The notes under the pieces: generated by a model
The model's database searches: none
What the model was told of the DNA's origin: nothing
Seen by the model: the letters and a program-made list of their open reading frames with translations, nothing else
Shown: in pieces, positions 32,816 through 43,127 of the stretch
Numbering within the stretch: the stretch's first letter is position 1
Layout of the letters: each line of letters begins with the position of its first letter
Origin: Gnetum montanum
Taxonomy: Eukaryota > Streptophyta > Gnetopsida > Gnetales > Gnetaceae
Reading direction: 5' to 3'
DNA length: 64,000 nucleotides
Assembly (NCBI GenBank): GCA_015680685.1
Contig: MNCI01023267.1
Location: 582,999-646,998 of the forward strand
Program-made: the position numbers and the translations under genes

Positions 32816-35283
32816 ATGGCTTCTTCTCACAAGAAAGACTCTCTACCATTTTTCATAGGTGAATCCAATCAAAGACAAGAAGACCACAAAACATCAATGC
32901 CTCAAAAATTCAAGGTGGTATATACTCATCTAAATGCCTACACTCCGAACTTCACCTTCATGCTACACTAGGACAAGTAGTTGTGATGGGGGGACATGGA
33001 AGGCAACATCATGTTGCCTCCTAACCAATTTGTTCCTACAATGCTGCTAAACAATCTTATCAAGTTGGGCATTGTAGGGCTCAATGTAGAATATGAGGTT
33101 CAAGATCATGCTTATTTGAATTACCATCCCATAGAAGCACAAAGAAAGAAAGATTAGCAAATTGAAGCTAGGTATGAGGCCTCAAAAGATAAATGGTTCC
33201 CTAACCACTTATTCTTGTAAACACACAAAGAAGGAGAGGACTTCTTTTTAGGTGCCTCCCAATACACAAATTCTCCTCCTCTTTTTGATGATGAGACCCT
33301 TAATTAGTGTTTGTAGTCCACTGTGGACAACTTTGGTTTTGGGAAGAATGGATCCTAAGATCAGGGGGCTTTGAAAGGGGGTAGCCAAGGAAGAAGTAAT
33401 GAGAAGCACCAAGAAAAGGATAAACATGGTGATCGAGGTAGGGACTAAAGAAGAGAAAGTAGTAAGCATCACTTTGGTGTTGGTTCTGCTTCCTCTTTGG
33501 CTTCATCATCCTCATTGTCTTCTTTCTCCAACTTCAATCAGAGTTGTAGAGGTAATAAAAACCATGATGAAGATGAATGGTAGGAGACGGATGATCATAG
33601 ATCTTGCCGAGACAATAGAGACCGTGGAAGCAAGTAATGGGGAGATGCCCACCATAGAGAACAAAGGGACAATAGGACTCATCATAGGAATCATGGCAAT
33701 GATAGTGGCCATTGAGACCACTATGACCATGAAGAGCCCCTTATGGCTACCAGGAATATGTTAAACATTGTAGAGGTTGTTAGAACACCAACCAGGCACG
33801 TGAAGGATAGCTGAATCAAATGGTTGGATATGAATAATATCCCCAAGTTCAAGGGGAATACAATTCAAATTCACAAAAATAGCTGCAAGCCTTTCATGAT
33901 GCTTGTGCCTTGCAGAATGTGGAGAATGATTGGCGAAACCTGAAATTATTCCCAAGGACACTCATCAAAGAAGTGGAAAGTTGGTACCAATCCTTAGAAC
34001 TGGAATCTATTTGGCAATCAAGTATGATGATCAAACTATTCAATGAAAAGTATTAGATGTACTCCAAAGTGTTCAATTTGAGGAGGAAAATCCAAGGATA
34101 GAAATAAGGCACTCATGTGTCCTTGGATGAAATTATGTGCAAGTACTACTCCTTATTGGATCAATGCCCAAGCCATGGCTACTCTTAATGGGATTTGCTT
34201 TGCCATATCATAGATGTAGTTAGAACTAAAACAAGGAGAGCCCCTGGAGTTTATGCCCAAAGGAGACTTTCTGAGCTAAGGGCCCATTAGACTCAAAGAC
34301 TTATTAAGAAAGTAGCTAAAGAAGAGGGAGAGCTAAAAAAATGAAAAAGTGTAGAGGAATACAACAAGGATCCCTTCATCTGCAAGAGGTAGGTCCATTT
34401 TGTGACAATGAGGAGGAGGCACTACTTAATGAAGTGTTGATCCAAAAATCTATCTTTGAAATATTGGCCAAGGTCTATAAAATGTGGGACTCCTTGGACA
34501 AAAAATTTCAAACTACTATGAAGACTGTAGAAGAGAGTAGAGATCAAGGAGGTAGTGATCATGAGAGAAGGAAGAAGGAGGAGGTTGAACATGAGCATTA
34601 TAAGGCTAAGGAAAAAGCTACAATAGTTGAAGAGGTTATAGATTTTGAGTCAAATGATGATGGGTGTGACATATGCCAATATGAACATCCTAAAGGATGT
34701 TTTCCTTTTGTATCACACTTATAGGAATCTAGGATGTATGCTTTAAATCCCAAATTGGCAAAATGGTAAGCATGTAAGAGGTTTCCTTATGTACAAGGTA
34801 ACTATCAATAGTAATTCCACCACCAAATGTACTATTCAAGTGGAGAGGCACCTTAACCTCATGAGCAATATTAGCAGTGGCAACATCCATAGTTCTGGGA
34901 GTTGCCACCTCTAAGGCAGTAGTACCCTTATCGCCAAATTGATCCATACAGTTACTACATTTAGTAACCCATCTCTCCATGAGACTCTTTCAGTCACACT
35001 TTGTTCCCACATCACTATTATCCTCTAGAATACTAAAAAGCACCATCACAAAGGGGGAGATCCAATTTTCCTATTATCCTCCTCCACACTCTTTCACTCT
35101 TGCACCTTCACCTTCAACTCCTCTATCACCTACTCCATCCATGTAGGGTGAGATACTTACACAGCCACAATAGAGAAATGCTAAGAGGGATGTAAACCTA
35201 TAACTGACTCCTTAGTCAGATGGTTGTGAAGAAAATTCTTGGAAAAGACCATTTCTTAAAACCAAAAGCCCCACGAAGCCCTC
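32816..35283 (+). pseudogene. gag remnant of Athila-type element 2
   Basis: The reading starts MASSHKKDSLPFF at 32816, with PNFTFMLH and GDMEGNIMLPPNQFVPTML shortly after, as in element 1. A charged Arg/Asp/His-rich region lies at 33400-33740 and the gag core at about 33790-34320 (LDMNNIPKFKGN; the rest is shifted). A Glu/Lys-rich C-terminal segment with CDICQYEHPKGCFPFVSHL lies at 34640-34724. Stops occur throughout. The frame is cut at 35283 by element D, at the gag-protease junction. Confidence 0.75.
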
Positions 35284-36412
35284 TATAGCGACTGAAAACG
35301 TTGGTGGCTGGAAACACCAAGAGGTTGTTGGGCAAACAGTCTAACCTCGAATCCGTGCGAGGGCCATGCTGGATAAAATGGATTCAGGGTGCCCTAAATG
35401 GTTTGGTCAATTAGACAAGAACTTAATCGGTGTACAATAACCTTTTTGCAAACAATGATTTTAAATGAAACACCTGGTGCTAGAATAGAAGAAAACATAA
35501 TATGCACAACAATAGAAACATGCTAAAGCACATAACAAGATAGTGGACACGATTAAGCGTTTAACAATGCCAAAAAATAAATGTTGTAATCAGACAGAAA
35601 GAGAGTTTGAATAGAAAGATGCACCACCCTAGAAAAGGGGTACAGGTATACAGAGTGTACAATAGGCACAGTAGGAGCACAATCACAGCCTCAGTGGTGT
35701 TGGGCTATGAAATATAATGCTCACTATGATAAACTATGCCTGCTGGGTCGGTGTGGTATGCTCTGGGTCTCTTTCTCCCATGGAGCTAAATGCCAAGATT
35801 CCAAAATAGCAAATGCCTTACTGGTAAAGAAAATGAAAGCTCCCCCTCTTTTTCTCCCTCCCCCCTTTCAAAAGAGGGCGTCGAGGTATTTATAGGGCTA
35901 GGGTTAGTCCAAAATGTGGATTAGGTGCCACGTGGCAGTGCAGTGGGTGTTGCACTGTAGCGCTATGCAAAGCACTGTAGCACTAGGTATTGCACTATAG
36001 CACTATGCTACATAGTGTAGTAGGGTGCAGAAAGTGCTATCATTATGACACTTAGAAAAAATCTTGCAAATTTGGCAGTTGGTGTTGTGCTACGCTACAC
36101 AACACTACGTAGTGTAGCAGGGTCTAGAAAATGTCATCGTTCTGACACTTATAAAAGTCTTGCAAATCTGGTAGTTAGTGTTGTGCTATGCTACGCAACA
36201 TAACAGGCTATTACACTGTAGTGCTATGCTACACACTGTAGTGCTACGCTACGCTACACTACATAGCGTAGTAGGGTGTTACATTGTAGTGCTACGCTAT
36301 GTACTGCAGTGCTACGCTACATAGTGTAACTGGGTGCAGAAAGTGCCATTGCTATGACACTTAGAAAAATCTGTAGTCAAGATGTCGAGACCTAAAATTT
36401 TGTAGTGTTTCA
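35284..36412 (-). repeat. 3' LTR of element D
   Basis: The left copy is 1129 bp. On the minus strand the TATA box is at 35894-35887 (TATAAATA). Its U3 part (35935-36330) is an irregular array of gctacgctac / gtagcgctacg words, many of them palindromic. The polypurine tract, minus strand CAACAAAGAGGGGCCAT, lies at 36413 onward. Confidence 0.87.
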
Positions 36413-38150
36413 ATGGCCCCTCTTTGTTGACATCTAGAGGAATGACCCAAAAGAAGTTGACAAAGAATTACAAAACACCACAAAAAACATGTCACCAACG
36501 TCATTTGTCAGCACAAGATCGAATGTCGTTTTACCTTGCTCAAGAGTATTACGGGAATAAGGTTATGTTAGGGGACAAGGGGTATAGGCAATGCTAGGGA
36601 GATGAAATTTAAATGGTGGGAACGAAATGCAAACAGTGAATCATGATGCAAGATGCAAATTCAACACGGCTAATGGTGGCCATGGCATGAAGTAGCTTGC
36701 CCCTGAAACGTTGACCTTTCATAAGAGTACTCATGGGAGGATCAAAGTTGATCCAAGGATGGGCCAATTGCGAAGCTGCAACATTGTTGATTTTTTTTGT
36801 GAGGCGAGCCTTCTTTGGGTTCAGCTTACTACTGAATGTTAGCTACAAGTTGGCCATTTAGAAGATGGGCTTTGTTTTGATGCATCACATTGTATCTATA
36901 GGATAGATGTTTCCTCCCAGGGATGATTTATGTTACATTTGCTTAGGCATTACCATGCAACGGAGGCACCCCACAGGATGAATTTTGTTACATCAACCAT
37001 GGGTTCTATAGTTGATGTGAAGGGAATGCCATGTGTGTCACAGTGCATATGCATCAGAGGAGTGTGAAATCATGGGTATGGGGAGGACACAAGGACATTG
37101 GATATGCATAGGTTGTAATAGGGATGAGGGGGATGTGCACTCTTGAGTGGCTCAACTAGTCCTGTCATGCACATCAAGGCAATGTGGTGACTTGCCGCCG
37201 TGATGAGATGCACCTTTGCACAACTGCCTCCAAGGCTTCATCTTGCAAACATAACTTAGAGAGGTCAAGAAAACCACAAAATGTGAAATGCAAGTGCAAA
37301 TGTGAGAGGTGAAGGTGCTTCAAGTGTTGGATGCGAAGATGCTGCAAGTGTCAAATGCTGTGCCAATTGCAAGTGCTCAGAAAGCCAGTGAAAGGTGCCA
37401 TGGCGATGATGCTGCAAGTGTTCTGAATGCCTCACTAATGGAAAGTGTGCCAAAAGAATCACCAAAATGATGGAAGGCGATGATGCTGTGAGTGCTCCTA
37501 AGGCAATGGCAAGTGTTCGAATCAAATCAGCTACATGCTAGTTTAAAGTCCTGGTAGACTATGAACCTAGTTTAAGGTCCTGGCAGACCGTGATATGCTA
37601 GTTTATAGTCCTAGCAGACTATTGGATGCTAGTTTAATGTCGTAGCAGACAATGGATGTTGTGCCAGTTTAACGTCATGACCCAAGGACGAGCTATTATG
37701 TCAGTTTAACATCATGACCCAAGGATGAGCTGTGTCAGTTTATAGTCATAGCAGACTGTTCGTGCCAATTTATAGTCATAGCGGATTGGTGGTTACCTTG
37801 CTTGTATAGGGTGTGATGCTGCATGCGTAGTCATGCTATGTGCCTACAAGATCCTACAAATATCAACTAGAAAGAAAATAACATCAAGCAACATCTGTCG
37901 TAAACAAGGATGAATGAAAGGAAAGCAATGCAGAAAGTGATACAATTTCGGGTCATAGGCTAGTTTAAGGCCTTTTCAGGCCATGCTTTTTTGTATTTTC
38001 ATGTTTTATAGTTTTTTTTATGTTTTCAGATGGAATGCGTAAGCTAAGTAGATGGATGCATAAACAAAGTAAAAAAAATATGTGAACTAAATGAAATGCC
38101 TGATCTAAGTAAGTAGGAAAAATGTAAATGCATAGGCTAATGTGATGTAA
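36413..38150 (-). repeat. Post-protease spacer of element D with AGTTTAAxGTC repeats
   Basis: No coding signal is visible. From 37537 to 37795 a 25-40 base unit recurs about eight times (ctagtttaaggtcctggcag, gccagtttaacgtcatgacc and similar). Read on the coding strand this is gtctgccaggac...taaact, the same theme as in element A after protease and after integrase. The minor ORF at 37265-37525 is not supported. Confidence 0.6.
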
Positions 38151-39650
38151 ATGAGAGTCAAAAATGCATGGGAAGTGGAGGCAAAGGGTAACCAGGTGCT
38201 TAACATGTTTTTGGCCAAGGAAAAGTCTTGATCATGTAGTTTCTTCCCAACTCGGTGTGGATTAGGAGGTGTGCAGGGCTTAGGGTCCTCTGGGAGGCTG
38301 TTGGCTTCAACCACTCATTTGGGTGTGTTGGCCTCATGTGCTGCATTGGTTGTTATAGGTGTACCACCAAGAAACTCTTCTTCTAAAACTTGCACCATGT
38401 CTATATCGTGGATAGTCGAAGATGAAGCATTATCACCATGGATGATAACTTGACCACCTTCGTATGGAAGGCGGATTTCTTGGTGGATGGGAGAGGAGAT
38501 GGCCCTTAGTTGGGCTAGCCAAGGCTTGCCTAGAATCATGTTGAAACCTGGCATCTCCTCTATGAAAGTGAAATTTGCATTAGTGGGAAATTTCTCTCCT
38601 TCCACAAAGGATAATTTGATTGTACCCTTGACTATGACATGTGATTTGTTGAAGGATTTTAGACATGTGGTTTTGGTTGGCCTAATTTCATCTGCCAGAC
38701 CTAGCTTGTCGATGATGGAGTACAATACTATGTTTGTTGCTGCACCATCATCAATATGCACTCTATAGATTATGCACTACCCAACATGAATGCTAATGGA
38801 TAGTGGGGCTATAGTGACCTCCCCTCATTCGGGGTTAACTTTGATTGCATTGTCATGAAAGGCTAAGGTTTTTAAACCCAATTCTTATGGTGTAGCGGGT
38901 AACATCATTGCATAGATGGATGCCTCATCTGTAGGGATATCCTCCGTAACAGGAATGAAGGCCACGATCTGGGCCAATGCTTGGTAGTGAGTAGATGAGG
39001 TCATGAAAAGGTTGTACAAGCTCAATGTCGTGTTCTTTTGCTTGAGCATTTCCTTCATCTGGGTTAGTACAACTACAAAGTCCTTGTTGGTAGTCGTTGT
39101 GTTGGCCTTGACTTCCTCCATGTGGCTTGAAAGACAGATCTCTTGGGAAGGGGACTTGGGCTTGGTTTTCTTGGCTTTCTTGGGGGTAGGGGCCCCAATG
39201 TTTAGTTGTTGTTTGCTAGTTGTGGCCTTTGCTTCGGTCATGGGGGTTGCGAGATGCTTGTTTGTCCTCTTGCATCACCATTTGGTGGGCCTACTCGGGT
39301 TGCTAGTGGGATCAACCCTTGAAGGAGGATAGATGGAGATGTTATCCACTGTTGGGCTTTGGGTAGGTGAGGGGCCATCACGTTGTGGCATCCTTATGAA
39401 AAATGGTGATTTAGGCAGAGTTGTTGTGTGGGAAACTTGTTGTGGAACCTTGATGACGAAAGGTTGCTTAGCATCATGCCAGTTTAACGTCTTAGCATAT
39501 GATTGTTATGGAACTTTGACCGCAAAGGGTGCTATGGGTGCTCGAGGTGGCACTTTGATAATAAAGAGAGGCCTCTTGCTTGTGGAGTGGATCACAAAAG
39601 GTTGTTGTGTAGGTTTAGTCTTACCACCTATGCTAATGGAATTTATGACA
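38151..39650 (-). pseudogene. Aspartic protease region of element D
   Basis: From right to left the frame gives a repeat linker, a Lys/Thr-rich stretch and MKEMLKQKNTTLSLYNLFM (matching ALKQKNTSLSLYELVL in element A). The protease core is at 38761-38430: IDDGAATNIV (again D-D-G), MPGFNMILGKPWLAQL and SSPIHQEIRLPYEGG. Stops near 38883, 38830 and 38315 break it. Before the core, at about 39610-39370, are PFVIHS, LFIIKVP, PFAVKVP, PFVIKVP and PFFIRMP, the counterpart of the seven-copy repeat in element A. It would process the Gag precursor. Confidence 0.78.
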
Positions 39651-39661
39651 TAGGAGGCATC

Positions 39662-41590
39662 ATCTGTGTTGGATTAACTCACTATGTTGATCACCAGTTG
39701 GCCATGTTCTATCATTCTCTGCAAGTCATCCTGCAAAGCATGATAGTTGTCTGTACTGTGACCAGCCAATTGGTGGTAATGATAGTATTGATCTAGCTTG
39801 AAGTGTTGTGGCACTAGGGAATTGTTTGGTATTGCTAAAGCGGGGTTCCTTAGTAGTTCGCAGTGCCTATCATGTTTCTGGTAGGTAATTGCCGATACGT
39901 GTTTGTGTTGTATTTGCCCAGCTTTCAAGAGTTGCCCTAGTAGTTTAGAGGGTTGCACCAGTAGTGGGGTATACTTTGAGCGGTCCTTGCACTGAAAGTT
40001 GGATCTTGGGGTAGCCCTTGTCAATGTGGATGAGTTGGTGCTAGAGTTGGTGATTTTGTTAGTTGGGGCTTTGGGCTGCTTAGCTATCAGGCCCCGGTTG
40101 GTTGCTTTTGTGCTTATGGCTACTATTATCACTGTTGTATTTTGCTTGCAAGCATGTTGGTTTCTGTAGGCCACATAAGCTGGGTCATTGCTAGTTTGCG
40201 CTGCTTCCTTTATGCTTTTTGCTTGGGCAAAGGCTTGGCTAAGAGACTTTAGGGCTAGATAATATAGTTTGGACTTGATGAAGTCATTCACTGCACTTTT
40301 GAAGATAGCTAGTAGGTGTGTCTCCACTAAGGGTTCATGCATTTCGTTAAATGCAGCATTCCAATGTTGGAGGACTTTTGGCATGGGCTCTAGAGGCCCT
40401 TGTTTAACTTGCATAAGTTGGTCAAGGGTTGCTTCAGGCTTTAGGTTGTATCTAAAGCATGTCACAAACTTTCTTATGGGATCCTCCAAAGAGGAGATTG
40501 AGGCCTTGGGAAGTATGTGATACTAGTCCAAGGCCTTGCTATTGAGTGACATGGGGAACACATGCATGATGGTGTGTGGCCAAGCTTGAAGAAGTAGGCA
40601 TTCAGATCAAACTGTGACCAAGTGTGCATTGGGATCTCCTTCTCCATTATACTTGATAAATTGAGGCAATTGGGCCCCAATTGGAAGAGTTAGGGGTGGT
40701 ACCGTAGGACTTATGGGGTCATCTCTGTAGAAGTCCACCACCTGGATGTTGTCAAAGGAGGTAGCATTGAGTTGGTTGATCTCCTCCATCAAGCTTTGGA
40801 TTAGTTGGAATGCTTGATCCAAGCTTGGGGATGTGCCAGCCAGTTGCATTGGTTGGGCTTGGGTTGGTTTCATAGCATAGGGAAGAATTTTTGGTTGTGG
40901 AGTTTTCTATTTTAACATCATAGCGGATAGGTGTTGCCAGTTTAACATCATAGCGGACAATTGCTGATGTAATGGCTGAGCAATGGGTACAGTGATTGGA
41001 GTGGGCCACACATGGATGGGTTGGACGAACACCACAGACACTTATGAGATAGGTGGGATGTAGGATGCCTAAGTTGTTTGGGGTTGGGAGGTGGCCCCTG
41101 CATGAGCATAGTGCTGGGAAAACACATTAGTTGGTTGCGAGGAAGGTTGGATTGGCATGGTCATTATCTTGGAGGGGATGGCTAGACCAAACCGAGGAGG
41201 GGCTGTACTAGGGAGTGGTTGTTGGAAGATGGTGTGGAGGGGGCTCTGATGCTTGGAATGGGCCTCAAACTCATCTTCCTCATTCTATGAGGCTTCCTTG
41301 TAGGTTGTCTTTACATCATGCTTGTTTGCATGGATGAGTTGGGACAACAACTGGTGGTAGGACTCCGTGAGTGGGATTATGTCAAACAAGGAGGGGTTAT
41401 ACTCCCGTCCGTTCCAATGGACTCATTCGTAGTCCTGTTTTGCCTCTAAATCAAGGTAATCCACTGGTAATCTTGCTTTGATTTTGGCACAAACAAAATT
41501 GTATTGTTCATGGCTTAATGTAGCATGCTTTAGTTAGATTATGGTATCAAATGTGTTAGACACCAATGTGGAAGGTTGATCTAGATTCAT
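39662..41590 (-). pseudogene. gag of element D
   Basis: An ATG at 41590-41588 opens MNLDQPSTLVSNTFDTII. A Pro/Gln-rich N-terminal half follows, then VVDFYRDDPISPTVPPLTLP and the gag core (TCFRYNLKPEATLDQLMQVK, VNDFIKSKLYYLALKSL, TSNDPAYVAYRNQHA), which aligns directly with element A. The C-terminal part has YYHYHQLAGHSTDNYHALQD, the zinc-knuckle-like segment, and ends LVINIVS at 39674. The best-preserved piece is 40489-39674 (271 codons). Stops at about 41535, 41400, 40608 and 40530 break the rest. Confidence 0.8.
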
Positions 41591-41947
41591 ATTCACAAAT
41601 CAGGTTGTGAGAGTTGCTAGTTGCAGAAAATGGCTAACTCTGAAAATAGCGGAAAAATGAAAAAGTCTGTCAATAGCAAGGAAATGGCTAAGTATAGAAA
41701 TATAGAAAATGGCTAGGTATAACAATGCAGAGAAAAAAATGCAAAGTAAGGAAATGCAGAAAAAAATAAAATGCTAAGTATGAAAATGCAAAAAAAATGC
41801 TAAGTATGACAACTGCTAAAAATGGCCAACTCCAACACTACAATCACTACGCTGGAGTTTGCTACGCTCTGAGAACTTGTTATGATCTCTAGAAAATTTA
41901 GAGTTTTGACTAAAGTGATAATCAAAAATGTAGATAGAGATGGTTCA

Positions 41948-41966
41948 GGCCCTTCTTCTAGCGCCA
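41948..41966 (-). promoter_or_regulatory. Probable primer-binding site of element D
   Basis: On the minus strand TGGCGCTAGAAGAAGGGCC starts five bases inside the 5' LTR (which ends at 41972). Position and the TGGCGC opening fit a plant LTR-retrotransposon PBS. I cannot name the tRNA. Confidence 0.6.
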
Positions 41967-41971
41967 AAAAC

Positions 41972-43127
41972 TATAGCGACCGAAAATGTCGGTGGCTAGA
42001 AACACCAAGAGGTTGTTGGGTGAACAATCTAACCCTGGATCTGTGTGAGGGCTGTGCTGGATAAAATGGATTCAAGGTGCCCTGAATGGTCTGGTCGATC
42101 AGATAGGAACTTAATCGGTGTACAATAACCTTTTGCAAACAATGATTTTAAATGAAACACCTGGTGGTAGAATAGAAGAAAACATAATGTGCACAGTAGT
42201 AGAAATGTGCTAAAGCACATAACAAGATAGTGGACACGATTAAGTGTTTAACAATGCCAAAAAATAAATGTTGTAATCAAAAAGAAAGAGAGTTTGAATA
42301 GAAAGATGCACCGCACTAGAAAAGGGGTATAGGTATACAGAGTGTACAATAGGCACAATAGGAGCACAATCATAGCCTCAATGGTGTTGGGCTATGAAAT
42401 TTGATGCTCACTGTGATAAACTATGCTTGCTAGGTCAGTGTGGTATGCTTTGGGTCTCGTTTGCCCATGGAGCTAAATGCCAAGATGCCAAAATGCCAAA
42501 TGCCTTGCTAGTGAAGAAAATGAAAGCTCCCCCTCTTTTTCTCCCTCCTCCATTTCAAAAGAGGATGCAGAGGTATTTATAGGGCTAGGGTTAACCCAAA
42601 ATGAAAATCAGGTGCCATGTGGCAGTGCGGTGAGTGTTGCACTGTAGTGCTACGCTATGCACTATCGCGCTATGCTATGCTACGCTACATAGCGTAGCAG
42701 GGTGCAGAAAGTGCCATTGTTCTGACACTTAGAAAAAATCTTGCAAATCTGGCAGTTAGTGTTGTGCTATGCTATGCAACGCTACATAGCATAGCAAGGT
42801 CTAGAAAGTGCCATCGTTCTAACACTTATAAAAGTATTGCAAATGTGGTAGTTAGTGCTGTGCTACACTACGTAGCGTACTAGGCTATTATACTATAGCG
42901 CTACGCTACGCACTGTAGCGCTACGCTACGCACTGTAGCGCTACGCTACACTGTAGTGCTATGCTACGCACTGTAGCGCTACGCTACATAGCATAGCAGG
43001 GTGTTACACTGTAGCGCTATGCTACGCTACGCTACATAGTGTAGCAGGGTGTAGAAAGTGCCATCGCTTTGACACTAAGAAAAATCTTTAGTCGAGATGC
43101 CAAGACCTGAAATTTTGTGGTGTTTCA
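41972..43127 (-). repeat. 5' LTR of element D
   Basis: The right copy is 1156 bp. On the minus strand it starts TGAAACACCACAAAATTTC and has its TATA box at 42581-42574. The palindromic gtagcgctacgctac array covers about 42620-43050 and is longer than in the other LTR, which accounts for most of the length difference. Confidence 0.87.

Larger units (their letters stand above)
35284..43127 (-). mobile_element. Tat-related element D, gag-protease only, non-autonomous
   Basis: Direct repeats at 35284-36412 and 41972-43127 are its LTRs. On the minus strand each starts TGAAACAC and ends GTCGCTATA. The 5.56-kb interior encodes, on the minus strand, gag and protease homologous to element A, but no RT, RNase H or integrase anywhere. 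It has its own polypurine tract and a PBS-like site. The flanks CCCTC (35279-35283) and CCATC (43128-43132) match at 4 of 5 positions and are taken as the target-site duplication. The host gag-protease reading of Athila element 2 resumes after it in line with element 1. It would depend on another element's polymerase. Confidence 0.85.
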
